A stretch of 64,000 nt of DNA from Myceligenerans pegani (GCF_014892515.1 NZ_JADBGR010000101.1:62001-126000); one strand, 5' to 3'; counted from the first letter of the stretch, positions 26,697-36,078 are shown. Program-made: numbers and translations. Notes: generated by a model not told the origin, from the sequence alone.

Positions 26697-27728
26697 TCAT
26701 GGGCCCTCCGGCGCCGGGCCGGTGCTGGCGCGGCGCACGAGCTGCGGGACGGGTGCGGTGATGACGTCGTCGGCCCGCCCCTCGCCGAGGACGGTGAGCA
26801 GGGTGGTGGCCACCTGCTCCCCGAGCGCGAACGTGTCGCGGCTCAGGGCGGTGAGGGCCGGCTGCACGAGGCGCGCCAGGTCGGAGTCGTCGAACGACAC
26901 GACCGACACGTCGCCCGGGACCCGCACCCCGCGGCCGACCAGCACGCTGAGCCCGGCCAGGGCCTCGACGTCGGAGTCGAACACGATGGCGGTGGGCGCC
27001 CGGCCGGCGTCCAGCAGTCGCTCGGTCGCCTGGGCGGCCTGGTCCTGCGAGTAGTCGGTGGGCTGCGTGGTGACCGTCAGGCCACGCTCGGCCGCGACCT
27101 CGCGCAGCGCGGCGACGCGCCGTGCCGAGTGCACGTACGCCGCGATACCGCCGACGTGCCCGATCCGGGTGTGGCCGAGGTCCGCGAGGTAGCGCACGAC
27201 GGCGGTCATGGCGGCGTGGTCGTCGACGAAGACGGCGGGCACCGGGCCGGGCGTGCCGTCGCCGCCGAGGATGACGGCCGGCAGCCCGAGCCGTTCGACG
27301 GTGGCGGGCCGCGGGTCGTCGGCCTCGAGGTCGAGCAGGACGACGCCGTCGGTCCGACGCTCGGCCGCCCATCGCTCGTACACCTCCAGCTCGGCGGCCG
27401 TGTCCTCGACGACGAGGAGCTGCAGCGCGACCCGGTCCGCGGACAGCCGCGCCTGCAGCCCGGAGACGAGTTGCGCGAAGAACGGCTCCACCCCGAGGGT
27501 GCGGGCGGGGCGGGCCACCACCAGCCCGACGGTCTCCGTCCGCCGCCCGCCCAGTGAGCGGGCGGCGGAGTGCGGGCGCCAGCCGAGTTCCTCGACGGCC
27601 GCCCGGATGCGCTCCTGGGCGGCGGCACCCACGCCGGGCTTGCCGTTGAGGGTGAACGACACCGCCGTGGGCGACACCCCCGCGGCGCGGGCGATGTCCG
27701 CGATCGTGGGGCGGCGGGTGCGTGCCAT
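26697..27728 (-). CDS. LacI-family transcriptional regulator of the N-glycan locus
   Basis: A 343-residue repressor. The helix-turn-helix TIADIARAAGVSPTAVSFTL occupies residues 8-27, with a hinge around RPHSAARSLGG and a periplasmic-binding-protein-like effector domain. The ATG at 27728 follows GAGGAGG. It lies within the importer operon, 44 bp after the second permease gene. Three CTAAAsCGsTTTAG-type palindromes at 20895, 31039 and 34422 are the expected binding sites. A mannose-containing oligosaccharide is the likely inducer (inference). Confidence 0.9.
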   Translation of the reverse strand: MARTRRPTIADIARAAGVSPTAVSFTLNGKPGVGAAAQERIRAAVEELGWRPHSAARSLGGRRTETVGLVVARPARTLGVEPFFAQLVSGLQARLSADRVALQLLVVEDTAAELEVYERWAAERRTDGVVLLDLEADDPRPATVERLGLPAVILGGDGTPGPVPAVFVDDHAAMTAVVRYLADLGHTRIGHVGGIAAYVHSARRVAALREVAAERGLTVTTQPTDYSQDQAAQATERLLDAGRAPTAIVFDSDVEALAGLSVLVGRGVRVPGDVSVVSFDDSDLARLVQPALTALSRDTFALGEQVATTLLTVLGEGRADDVITAPVPQLVRRASTGPAPEGP

Positions 27729-27772
27729 GGGACCTCCTCGTCGTGGTGGGGCGTGCGTGGGCGCGGCGGGCG

Positions 27773-28687
27773 TCAGCCCTTGATCGCGCCCTCGTCGACG
27801 CCGCGGAAGAAGTATCGCTGCAGTACCGCGAAGAAGGCGACGATGGGGATGAACGCGATCATGGTGCCGGCGGCGACGATGCGGGGGTTGTTGGTGAAGA
27901 CGCCCGACAGGTACTGCAGGCCGACGGTGAGCGTGAACCTGTCCGGTGTGGTCAGCACGATGAGCGGCCACAGGAAGTCGTCCCAGGCCCCGATGAACGC
28001 GAAGATCGTGATCACCGCGATCATGCCCTTGACGTTGGGCACCCCGATGCGCCAGAACCGCTGGAACGCGTTCGCCCCGTCGACGATCGCCGCCTCGTCG
28101 AGCTCCTTCGGGATGGCCACGAAGGCCGTGCGCATGAGCAGCACGTTGATCATGCCGACCATGCCGGGCAGGGCCACGCCGAGCAGCGTGTCCGCGAGGC
28201 CGAGCTGCCGGATCGTCAGGTACTGCGCCACGAGCGTGGCCTCGCCCGGCAGCAGCAGCGTGAACAGGATCGCCGCCATCACGAGCCGGCTGCCGCGGAA
28301 CCGCAGCCGGGCCAGCGCGTAGCCCGCGAGCGTCGCCCCGACCACGTTCCCGCCGACCACCAGGGCGGCGACGACCACCGAGTTCCCGGCGAAGTCCAGG
28401 ATGGGCACCGCCTGGAAGGCAGTGACGTAGTGCTCCAGCGTCGGGCTCGTGGGCAGGAACGACGGCGTCCTGGTGTACACGTCCTCCGCGGCGCCCTTGA
28501 GCGAGGTGGACAGCTGCCACAGGAACGGCCCGATCGTGAGGAACACGACCAGCACCATGAGCCCGTAGCGCACCACGGTCTCGCGCGGCGAGATCGTGGA
28601 GAAGCCGCGCGCCCCGGTGCGGGCGGTCACCCGGGTGGGCGGCGGTGCGGTCGCCGGGGTGCGCGGCGCGGCGTTCGTCGTCCCCAT
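27773..28687 (-). CDS. Carbohydrate ABC transporter permease (MalG-like)
   Basis: A 304-residue inner-membrane permease with six predicted helices and the EAA loop KELDEAAIVDGANAFQRFW that docks the ATPase. The N-terminus (first 35 residues) is an unusual Pro/Thr/Ala-rich cytoplasmic tail. It is separated by one base from the first permease gene. No ATP-binding subunit is encoded in the cluster; actinobacterial sugar importers often share a distant MsiK-type ATPase. The substrate is inferred to be N-glycan oligosaccharide from neighbouring enzymes. Confidence 0.9.
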   Translation of the reverse strand: MGTTNAAPRTPATAPPPTRVTARTGARGFSTISPRETVVRYGLMVLVVFLTIGPFLWQLSTSLKGAAEDVYTRTPSFLPTSPTLEHYVTAFQAVPILDFAGNSVVVAALVVGGNVVGATLAGYALARLRFRGSRLVMAAILFTLLLPGEATLVAQYLTIRQLGLADTLLGVALPGMVGMINVLLMRTAFVAIPKELDEAAIVDGANAFQRFWRIGVPNVKGMIAVITIFAFIGAWDDFLWPLIVLTTPDRFTLTVGLQYLSGVFTNNPRIVAAGTMIAFIPIVAFFAVLQRYFFRGVDEGAIKG

Positions 28688-28688
28688 G

Positions 28689-29684
28689 TCAGCTCCTCCG
28701 GTTGATCCGCGCGATGAGCAGCAGCGGGCCGAGCGTGATGACGAACAGCAGCAGGCTCAGCGCCGAGGCGTAGCCGAGGTTGCCGCTGAAGCCGCGGGCG
28801 TACATCTGGATGAGCATGACGACGGAGACGTTCTGCCCGCCGATGCCGCCGGTGCCGTCGGTGAGGATGTACAGCTCGGAGAAGATCCGCAGCGCCGAGA
28901 CCGTGATGAGCACGGCGACCAGGAACATCGTGTTGCGCACCCCGGGCACGGTGACGGACCAGAAGCGGCGCCAGGCGTTCGCGCCGTCGACGGCGGCGGC
29001 CTCGTGCAGCTCGCGGGGGACGCCCCCGAGCGCCGACAGGTAGATCACCATGTAGTAGCCGAGGCCCTTCCAGATCGTCAGGCTGGCGGCGGAGATCAGC
29101 ACGAGCCAGCGGTCGGTCAGGAACGGGATCGGCTCGGCGACGACGCCCAGGGTCTGCGCGAGGCCGTTGATCACGCCGCGGTCGTCGAGCAGCCACTGCC
29201 AGATCAGCGCGACGACGACGGCGGACGCCACCACCGGCGTGTAGAACACGGTGCGGAAGAACGCGATGCCGGGCAGCTTCTTCTCCACCAGGATCGCCAG
29301 CCCGAGCGGCGCCAGCAGCAGGAACGGCAGGCACAGGAGCATGAAGACGATCGAGTTCGTCAGCGCCACGACGAGCTGCCGGTCGGTGAGCATGCGCTCG
29401 AAGTTGGCCAGGCCCACGAGTTCGCCGCCGGAGAGCACCTTGACGTTCGTGAACGCGAGGAACACGGTGTTCGCGCTCGGCCAGAGGTTGAAGACCACCA
29501 GGAAGAGCAGGGCCGGGGCGACGAGCAGCCACGGGGTGAACCACGCGTGCGTCCGCACGGCGGTGCCGGCCGCGCCGGCCCTCCGGGCCCGGCCGGCACG
29601 ATCGGCTCGGCCGCCGCCACGGCCCGGCGGCGCCGGACGGAGGGTCCCGCCCGGCGGCGCCGCGTGCGAGGTGTCGGCGGTCAC
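28689..29684 (-). CDS. Carbohydrate ABC transporter permease (MalF/UgpA-like)
   Basis: A 331-residue permease with six helices after a Pro/Gly/Arg-rich N-terminal tail. The EAA loop is PRELHEAAAVDGANAWRRFW. The GTG start at 29684 overlaps the stop of the solute-binding protein gene (GTGA), so this start is preferred over an upstream in-frame ATG inside that gene. It forms the heterodimeric channel with the MalG-like partner downstream. Confidence 0.9.
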   Translation of the reverse strand: MTADTSHAAPPGGTLRPAPPGRGGGRADRAGRARRAGAAGTAVRTHAWFTPWLLVAPALLFLVVFNLWPSANTVFLAFTNVKVLSGGELVGLANFERMLTDRQLVVALTNSIVFMLLCLPFLLLAPLGLAILVEKKLPGIAFFRTVFYTPVVASAVVVALIWQWLLDDRGVINGLAQTLGVVAEPIPFLTDRWLVLISAASLTIWKGLGYYMVIYLSALGGVPRELHEAAAVDGANAWRRFWSVTVPGVRNTMFLVAVLITVSALRIFSELYILTDGTGGIGGQNVSVVMLIQMYARGFSGNLGYASALSLLLFVITLGPLLLIARINRRS

Positions 29685-30979
29685 TGGTCCGCGAGCAGCT
29701 TGTTGCACTCTTCGACGGCCACGTCCAGCGCCTCGGCGGACGTGACGTCCCCCGCCACCGCGGCGGCGATCTGCTGCTTCACGACCGTCGCCATCGCCTC
29801 GGTGACCTCGACCGGCTGCAGCACCTCGGCGCCGGCCAGGCTGGTGAACGCCAGGACCTTGGCGTCGCCCTGCGGCGTGCCGTCGCTCTCGGTGAAGTCC
29901 GGGTTCTCCTGCGACTCCAGCGTGGAGGGGAAGATGCCCGGCACCTCCTGCGAGAACGCCTCCTGGTTCGCGGCGTTGGTCACCCAGCGGGCCAGGGCCA
30001 CGGCGGCGGCCGGGTTCTCGGTGTTCGCCGACACGGACACGCCCTGCACGTACATGGGCGGGGTGCCGAACGCCTCGCTCGGGACGATCTTGCCGTCGAG
30101 CGACGGGTTGCTCTCGATCACGCCGTCGATGAAGTTGCCGCCGCCCGTGGACCAGGCCACCTTGCCCTCGGTGAACAGCTGGCTGTTGCCCAGGTAGGTG
30201 TCCGTCAGCACGTCCTTCGGCAGCAGCTTCTCGGCGTACGCGTCGCGGTAGACGTCCAGCAGCGCGGCCGCCTCGGGCGTGTTGAACGTGAACTCGGTGC
30301 CGTCCTCGTCGAGGATCTCGACGCCCATCGCCGCGAAGTCCCCGAGGCCGGGGGTCCGGCTCATCAGGTACTCGCCGGACTCCTCCTTCATGGTGCGGGC
30401 CTGCTCGAGCAGCCCGTCCAGGTCGGTGGGCAGGGCGTCGGCGTCGAGGCCGCCGGCCTCCAGCATGTCGGTGTTCCAGTAGTTGACGTCCGTCGTCAGG
30501 TACCAGGGGTAGCCGTACGTGCCCTCGATGCCCCTGTACCGGTACGCCTCCAGGCCCCCGGCGACGTAGGTGGCCTCGAGCTCGTCGTCGACGGCGGTGA
30601 GCTCCATCAGCTGGCCCTCACGCGCGAGCGGGAGGGCGAAGTCGGGCGGCAGGTTGGTCACGTCGGGCAGCTCGCCGGCCGCCGCCTGCGACAGCACCTT
30701 CTCCGAGTAGCCGTCGCCCGGCTGGTCCAGCCAGGTGACCTCGGTGCCGGGGTACTCCTCCTCGAAGCCGTCGATGACGCCCTGGACGTAGTCGGTGAAC
30801 GTCGGCTTGAGCGCCCACGTCTGCAGGCTCACCTCGCCGGTGACCTCGCCCGAGGCGACCTCCTGGGCCGCGTCCCCCGCGGCGCCCTCGCCGCCGCCGG
30901 TGCCGCTCAGGGCGCATCCCGACACGGCCACGCCGAACGCCAGGGCGGCGCCGGCCGCCCGGATCTTCCTGCTGCTCAT
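29681..30979 (-). CDS. Extracellular sugar-binding lipoprotein of the ABC importer
   Basis: A 432-residue cluster-1 (MalE-type) solute-binding protein. The signal peptide ends in the lipobox AVSGC, so the mature protein is lipid-anchored. The body shows TWALKPTFTDYVQGVIDGFEE (family N-terminal lobe, read in parts) and aromatic-rich binding segments such as YGYPWYLTTDVNYWN. The ATG at 30979 follows GGAAGGAG. It heads the operon SBP, permease, permease, LacI, GH5, GH92, and a perfect LacI-type operator lies 60 bp upstream. Glycans released by Endo H are the expected ligand (inference). Confidence 0.9.
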   Translation of the reverse strand: MSSRKIRAAGAALAFGVAVSGCALSGTGGGEGAAGDAAQEVASGEVTGEVSLQTWALKPTFTDYVQGVIDGFEEEYPGTEVTWLDQPGDGYSEKVLSQAAAGELPDVTNLPPDFALPLAREGQLMELTAVDDELEATYVAGGLEAYRYRGIEGTYGYPWYLTTDVNYWNTDMLEAGGLDADALPTDLDGLLEQARTMKEESGEYLMSRTPGLGDFAAMGVEILDEDGTEFTFNTPEAAALLDVYRDAYAEKLLPKDVLTDTYLGNSQLFTEGKVAWSTGGGNFIDGVIESNPSLDGKIVPSEAFGTPPMYVQGVSVSANTENPAAAVALARWVTNAANQEAFSQEVPGIFPSTLESQENPDFTESDGTPQGDAKVLAFTSLAGAEVLQPVEVTEAMATVVKQQIAAAVAGDVTSAEALDVAVEECNKLLADQ

Positions 30980-31038
30980 GGCAGCTCCTTCCAGTTTGCT
31001 CCGTTGCACTGGGCCGGGAACGATGCGTCCCGGTAATA

Positions 31039-31052
31039 CTAAAGCGCTTTAG
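31039..31052 (-). promoter_or_regulatory. LacI operator of the importer operon
   Basis: The perfect 14-bp palindrome CTAAAGCGCTTTAG lies 60 bp upstream of the binding-protein start. It carries the central CG step and A/T flanks typical of LacI-family sites. TAGTAT read on the minus strand overlaps its edge and could be the -10. Confidence 0.85.
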
Positions 31053-31160
31053 CTCTCGTGTGCAGAACTATGGCCGCCCCGGCGGCGCGGTGTCAACCTC
31101 GGTGCGCCGCCGGGGGCGGATCCGTGATCCAGCCGTGACCCGGCCCGGTCAGCGGGCGGG

Positions 31161-34100
31161 TCAGTGGGCCGGGAAGCGGAGCGTGCGGACCTCGAACGGG
31201 TTCAGGTCGAGGCCGACGACGGCGGTCGCGGGCGCGCCGGATCCGTCGCCCGGCTCCGGGCGGGTGCGCGTCGCGCCCGTGAGGGCGGGTTCGGCGTCGT
31301 CCTCCAGCAGGCTCACCGCGCGCCCCGCGCCCACGGGCGCGTGCACGGTGACGCTGCCGGACGTGCGCCGGCCCAGCGCCTCGTGCACGCGCACGACGAG
31401 GTCGCCGGAGCGGTCGTCGGCACGCTTCACGGCGGCCAGGACGATCCCCTCGCCCCGGGTCGTGACCAGCGGATCGAACCCGTGGTCGCCCCGCACCACA
31501 CGGGCCGGGGCGTTCATCAGCTCGCCCTCGCGGGTCGCCGTCGCCGGATCGGCGCCGACCACGAGCCCGTAGCGGTGGGTCTGCGGGCCCTGGTCCGTGA
31601 CCGGGTCCGGGAACCGCGGCGCGCGCAGCAGCGACAGCCGGACCGTGGTGGTGACGCGGGTGCCGTCGTCGCCCTCGGTGACGTCCCGGGTGACGTCGTG
31701 GCCGTAGACCGAGTCGTTGACCAGCGCCACGCCCCACCCGGGCTCGTCCGCGAGCACCCAGCGGTGCATCGACGTCTCGAACTTCGCGGCCTCCCACGAG
31801 GTGTTGGCGTGCGTGGGCCGGCGGTGGAAGCCGAACTGGGTCTCGGCCACGGTCGATTCCGCACGCACGTCCAGCGGGAAGGCGACCTTGAGGAACTTCT
31901 CCGTCTCCCGCCAGTCGGTGGTCATGTCGACCTCGACGGTGCGGCTGCCGGGGGCCAGGGTGAGGCGCTGGACGACGGCGGACCCGCCGAAGCTGCGCCG
32001 CACCTCCAGGCCCGCGGTCCCGGCCGGGACCGCGTCACCCGCCAGCGGCTCGACGGCGTCGGCTGCGACCAGGTCGGTGACGGAGTTCCGGTAGAACCGG
32101 TCGACGTCCCACGCGTCCCACATGTTCGGGAAGTCCTGGTGGAGCTGCAGCAGGTTGCCGACCGTGCCGGGGGCGATCGCGTCCCGGCCGGAGGCGAGGT
32201 CGACGGCGGACGTGATGTGCCCGTCGCGGTCGATCCGCACCCGGATCACGTCGTTGGTCAGGAGCCAGCCGTCGCCGTCGGGGGTGAGGGACGACGGCGG
32301 CGGGATGGTGGCAGACGCGGCGGCGTCGGACAACACGGTGGCGTCGGGCACGGACGCGTCATCGGACGACGCGGCGTCGTCGGATACGGAGGTGCCCGGC
32401 TCCGGCGCGCCTGGCGCCGTCGTGCCCGGCACGACGACGGCGCCGTGGGCCGGGACGCCGTCGCGGCCGAAGGCTGCCGGGTTCGCCACGATCTCGCGGT
32501 CCCCGGCGCCGGTGAGCGCGGCCAGGGACCGCTCGATCAGGGCGAGCGCGCGCCGGGCGATCTCCTCGTGCTGCGCGACGGCCTCGCGGTGCACCCACGC
32601 GATCGACGTACCGGGGAGGATGTCGTGGAACTGCAGCAGGAGGGTCTGCTGCCACAGCTCGTCGAGCTCGTCGTAGGGGTACTCGGCGCCGGTGCGCAGG
32701 GCGGCCGTCGTCGCCCACGTCTCGGCCTCCAGCAGGAGCCGTTCGCTGCGGCGGTTGCCCTGCTTGGTCTTGTGCTGGCTGGTCAGGGTCGCGCGGTGCA
32801 GCTCCAGGTAGAGCTCGCCCACCCAGACGGGCGCGGCGGGGTCGCGGGAGATCTCCTCGCGGGCCCGGGCGAAGAAGGCGTCGGGGTGCTCCCAGCGCAC
32901 CCTCGCCGAGCCCTCGAGGTCGCCGAGCCGCCGGGCGATGCCGACCATCTCGCGCGTGGTGCCCCCACCGCCGTCGCCCCACCCCACCGGGGCGATCGAC
33001 CCCGACGCCTTCCGCGCCTCGCGGAACTGGCGGCTCGCCTTGGCGACCTCCTCGCCGGACAGGCGCGAGTTGTAGGTGTCCATCGGCGGGAAGTGGGTGA
33101 GCACGCGGGACGCGTCGATGCCCTCCCACCAGAACGTGTGGTGCGGGAACACGTTGACCTGGTTCCACGAGATCTTCTGCGTGAAGAACCACTCGAAGCC
33201 CGCGCGCCGGACGAGCTGGGGCAGCGCCGGGCTGTAGCCGAAGGAGTCCGGCAGCCAGACGCCGGCGCTCCGGATCCCGAACTCGCGCTCGAAGAAGCGC
33301 TGCCCCTGGGAGAACTGCCGCACGAGCGACTCCCCCGTGGGCATCACGGTGTCCGACTCGACCCACATGCCGCCCAGCGGGAGGAACCGCCCGCCCGCGA
33401 CGGCCCGCTTCACGCGGTCCCAGACCTCCGGGCGGTGCTCCTTGATCCACGCGTACTGCTGGGCCGAGGACATGCCGTACGCGAAGTCGTCGGTGCGGTC
33501 GATCAGGTCGGTCATGGACGACGCCGTCCGCGCGACCTTCCGGATCGTCTCCCGCACCGGCCACAGCCAGGCGGAGTCGATGTGGGCGTGGCCGACGGCG
33601 CTGATCTCGTGCGCGCTCGCGTCCGCGCGGGCCTCCAGCGCGGGTGCCAGCGCGGCACGGGCGGCCGGGGCGGTGCCGGGGATGTCCTGCAGGTCGAGGA
33701 CGTCGAGTCCGTCGTCGAGCGCCTGCAGGATCCTCGCGCGGCGCGACCCGGCGGGCAGTTCGGCCTGCAGCTCCAGCAGCACCTCGACGTCCAGCGCCAG
33801 TTCCAGCACCTCGGGGTGGAACACGGCCAGGTCCATGCGCCGGGACGTGTACAGCTTCTCGCGCGAGGCGGTGCGCACGTCGCCCTCCTGCGTGGGCAGG
33901 AAGGGGTGGTAGTCCAGCAGCACCGGGTTGGCGGCGGCCTCGACGAAGAGGTCGACCTCCTCGCCGCCGGCGGCGGCGTCGGTGACGGGCACGTACTGGT
34001 TGCGCGGGTTGAGGGACTTCACGGGCGTGCCGTCGGGCCGGTAGACCAGGCCCTCGCACTGGAAGCCGGGCATGTTCTTGTCGAAGCCGAGATCGACGAC

Positions 34101-34382
34101 GACCTCGACGGCCCGCCCGGCCCACTCGGCCGGAACGGTGCCGCGCAGCCGGAACCACGTGGTGCTCCAGGCGGGGCCCCACGGCGTGCCGGTCTCGTAG
34201 GGTTCCAGGTCCAGGGCGAGGCCCTCGGCGGGCCGGATCGGCTCGGCCACGCCGCCGTCGTCCGTGCGCAGCTCGCGGGCCGTGACGGTCAGCGGCAGCG
34301 CGTCGCCGTGGATCGCGGGCCGGATCCGCTCGTCGAGCACGCGCCGCGCGCGGCCGGTGGTGAGCGAGACGTCGTCGTGCAT
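31161..34382 (-). CDS. GH38 family alpha-mannosidase (cytoplasmic)
   Basis: A 1073-residue GH38 enzyme without a signal peptide. The Zn-binding motif is in VGHAHIDSAWLWPVRET, GMWVESDTVMPTGESLVRQ follows, and the nucleophile aspartate is in WLPDSFGYSPALPQ. GH38 enzymes remove alpha-1,2/1,3/1,6-linked mannose. ATG 34382 (MHDDVSL) follows GGAGGG; an upstream GTG would overlap the operator. Low-complexity Ala/Ser/Asp residues around residues 660-700 form an unusual linker ahead of the C-terminal beta domains. It is transcribed separately from the importer operon, from its own LacI-operator promoter. Confidence 0.93.
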   Translation of the reverse strand: MHDDVSLTTGRARRVLDERIRPAIHGDALPLTVTARELRTDDGGVAEPIRPAEGLALDLEPYETGTPWGPAWSTTWFRLRGTVPAEWAGRAVEVVVDLGFDKNMPGFQCEGLVYRPDGTPVKSLNPRNQYVPVTDAAAGGEEVDLFVEAAANPVLLDYHPFLPTQEGDVRTASREKLYTSRRMDLAVFHPEVLELALDVEVLLELQAELPAGSRRARILQALDDGLDVLDLQDIPGTAPAARAALAPALEARADASAHEISAVGHAHIDSAWLWPVRETIRKVARTASSMTDLIDRTDDFAYGMSSAQQYAWIKEHRPEVWDRVKRAVAGGRFLPLGGMWVESDTVMPTGESLVRQFSQGQRFFEREFGIRSAGVWLPDSFGYSPALPQLVRRAGFEWFFTQKISWNQVNVFPHHTFWWEGIDASRVLTHFPPMDTYNSRLSGEEVAKASRQFREARKASGSIAPVGWGDGGGGTTREMVGIARRLGDLEGSARVRWEHPDAFFARAREEISRDPAAPVWVGELYLELHRATLTSQHKTKQGNRRSERLLLEAETWATTAALRTGAEYPYDELDELWQQTLLLQFHDILPGTSIAWVHREAVAQHEEIARRALALIERSLAALTGAGDREIVANPAAFGRDGVPAHGAVVVPGTTAPGAPEPGTSVSDDAASSDDASVPDATVLSDAAASATIPPPSSLTPDGDGWLLTNDVIRVRIDRDGHITSAVDLASGRDAIAPGTVGNLLQLHQDFPNMWDAWDVDRFYRNSVTDLVAADAVEPLAGDAVPAGTAGLEVRRSFGGSAVVQRLTLAPGSRTVEVDMTTDWRETEKFLKVAFPLDVRAESTVAETQFGFHRRPTHANTSWEAAKFETSMHRWVLADEPGWGVALVNDSVYGHDVTRDVTEGDDGTRVTTTVRLSLLRAPRFPDPVTDQGPQTHRYGLVVGADPATATREGELMNAPARVVRGDHGFDPLVTTRGEGIVLAAVKRADDRSGDLVVRVHEALGRRTSGSVTVHAPVGAGRAVSLLEDDAEPALTGATRTRPEPGDGSGAPATAVVGLDLNPFEVRTLRFPAH

Positions 34383-34421
34383 GAGGTGTCCCTCCGGGGG
34401 TAGTGGGCACGGCTGTGTGAT

Positions 34422-34439
34422 CACTAAAGCGCTTCAGTG
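34422..34439 (-). promoter_or_regulatory. LacI operator of the GH38 gene
   Basis: CACTAAAGCGCTTCAGTG is an 18-bp palindrome with one mismatched pair and shares the CTAAAGCG core with 31039. It lies 40 bp upstream of the GH38 start. Confidence 0.8.
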
Positions 34440-34612
34440 GGGAAGCATACTGTCATGGGCAAGCGGGACCGCTGCGCGAGCGGGGCCGCCGGGCAAGCGG
34501 ACGATCGTGGCGGGCTGCGGGCGGCGAACGCGGCGGGCGGCGTGCGGCGGGCGGCGGACGCCGCGGGCGAAAACCGTGGAGCGCCGGCCCTGCGGCCCGG
34601 TAGGTTCGCGCC

Positions 34613-35188
34613 ATGCCCCGTCGTTCCGCCCCCGTGATCGCGCCCGGACTCGGCAGCACCACCCAGCCGACGCTCGCCACACCCGACGGCGAGCTCCTCC
34701 TCCGCCCCTTCCGGCCCGGCGACGCGGACCCCGTCTTCCGCGTCTACCAGGACCCCGCCGTGCGACGGTGGCACGACCGCACCATGTCCTCGGTCGACGA
34801 GGCGCGCGAGTGGTGTGCCGCGACCGCGACGAAGTGGGCGGCGGACGACCGCGCCGAGTGGGCGGTCACGGCGACGTCCGACGACGAACTCCTCGGCCGG
34901 GTCACCGTCCGGTCCTGGAACCTGCACGAAGGGCTGGCCACGGTCGGCTACTGGGTCGCCCCCGAGGCGCGCGGACGCCGCATCGCGACCCGGGCCCTGG
35001 AGACGGCCGTCGCCTGGGCGTTCGAGGTCGGCTTCCACCGCCTGGAGCTGGACCACGCGACGGGCAACACGGCGTCGTGCCGCGTGGCCGAGAAGACCGG
35101 CTTCCAGCTGGAGGGCACGCTGCGCAGCGCCGCCCTCCATGAAGAAGGCTGGCTGGACATGCACCTGCACGCGCGCATCGCGGACTGA
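34613..35188 (+). CDS. GNAT acetyltransferase (RimJ/RimL-like)
   Basis: A 191-residue GNAT fold enzyme. LLRPFRPGDADPVFRVYQDP opens the fold, VGYWVAPEARGRRIATRAL forms the acetyl-CoA pyrophosphate loop (R/Q-x-x-G-x-A variant), and NTASCRVAEKTGFQLEGTL is the typical C-terminal segment of RimJ/RimL proteins. The acceptor, an N-terminal amine or small molecule, cannot be told from sequence. TAGGTT ends seven bases before the ATG and no ribosome site is present, so a leaderless transcript is likely. The 34440-34612 stretch upstream holds only GC-rich simple sequence. Confidence 0.85.
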   Translation: MPRRSAPVIAPGLGSTTQPTLATPDGELLLRPFRPGDADPVFRVYQDPAVRRWHDRTMSSVDEAREWCAATATKWAADDRAEWAVTATSDDELLGRVTVRSWNLHEGLATVGYWVAPEARGRRIATRALETAVAWAFEVGFHRLELDHATGNTASCRVAEKTGFQLEGTLRSAALHEEGWLDMHLHARIAD

Positions 35189-35303
35189 AGCCCCGCCCGA
35201 TCGGCCGCAGATCTCTCTCGCCCTGATGTCGAGAAGTGGCGCCCGGCTCCGTCCCAGGGGCAAGCGGCGCACAGGGCGCCGCCGTCCGGCATCGGAGGCC
35301 ATC

Positions 35304-36020
35304 ATGAACGCATCGTCCACCATCCCCGCCCGCCGGGTCGTCGCGAACATCTGCCTGACCCTCGACGGCTGCTACCGCGGCCCCGGCGGCCCCGCCGACC
35401 TGGCCGCGATCGTCCCGTACGCCACGACCGATGTCGCGCGCGACCACATGGCCCGGTTCGTGGCGTCGTCGACGACGGCGGTCCTGGGCCGGTCCAACGC
35501 CGAGGGGTTCCTCGGCTTCTGGCCCGGCGTGATCGAGGCCGAGGGCGCGGATCCCCGCGACGTGGCCTACGCGCGGTGGCTCGTCACGACCGAGAAGGTG
35601 GTGCTGTCGACGACCCTGACCGAGGCTCCGTGGGAGAACGCCCGGATCGTGAACGCCCCAGCGCCCGACGTCGTCGCGCGGCTCAGGGCGAGCGGGAGCG
35701 GCGACATCCTGGTCAACAGCAGCGTCAGCGTCATCAAGGCGCTGCTCGCGGCCGACGAGGTCGACCGCCTGGAGATCCTGCTGGTGCCCGAGGTGGTGGG
35801 CGGTGAGGCGCGCCTCCTCGAGGAAGGCCTGCCCGCGTCGACGTGGTCGCTGGTCCAGCACACGGCCGGAGAGGCGGGGGAACTCAGCCTGACCTACGAC
35901 CGGGTGCGGTGGCGGTGGCGGCGCGCCCTCCGAACAGGGTCGCGGTCGTTTCAGCGGCCATGTCTCAGCAATGGTGACGTCAACTCCTGTTGGTGGGCAA
36001 GCCGCCTAAACCGGACATAA
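35304..36020 (+). CDS. RibD C-terminal/dihydrofolate reductase-like protein
   Basis: A 238-residue member of the RibD C-terminal/DHFR-like fold family. Signatures are the N-terminal RVVANICLTLDGCYRGPGG, AVLGRSNAEGF, LRASGSGDILVNSSVSVIKALL and LVPEVVGGEARLL. These small cytosolic oxidoreductases are of unknown substrate. The normal fold ends near LTYDRVRW; the remaining roughly 35 residues are Arg/Trp/Ser-rich and look non-family, suggesting a lost stop or a small indel near 35905. The ATG at 35304 follows GGAGG. The stop lies about 60 bp before the next gene. Confidence 0.8.
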   Translation: MNASSTIPARRVVANICLTLDGCYRGPGGPADLAAIVPYATTDVARDHMARFVASSTTAVLGRSNAEGFLGFWPGVIEAEGADPRDVAYARWLVTTEKVVLSTTLTEAPWENARIVNAPAPDVVARLRASGSGDILVNSSVSVIKALLAADEVDRLEILLVPEVVGGEARLLEEGLPASTWSLVQHTAGEAGELSLTYDRVRWRWRRALRTGSRSFQRPCLSNGDVNSCWWASRLNRT

Positions 36021-36078
36021 TAGGGAGCGATCGGCCAGGTGGCGCTCCGCCTGGCACCGTCGACACCTGGAGCACCGG

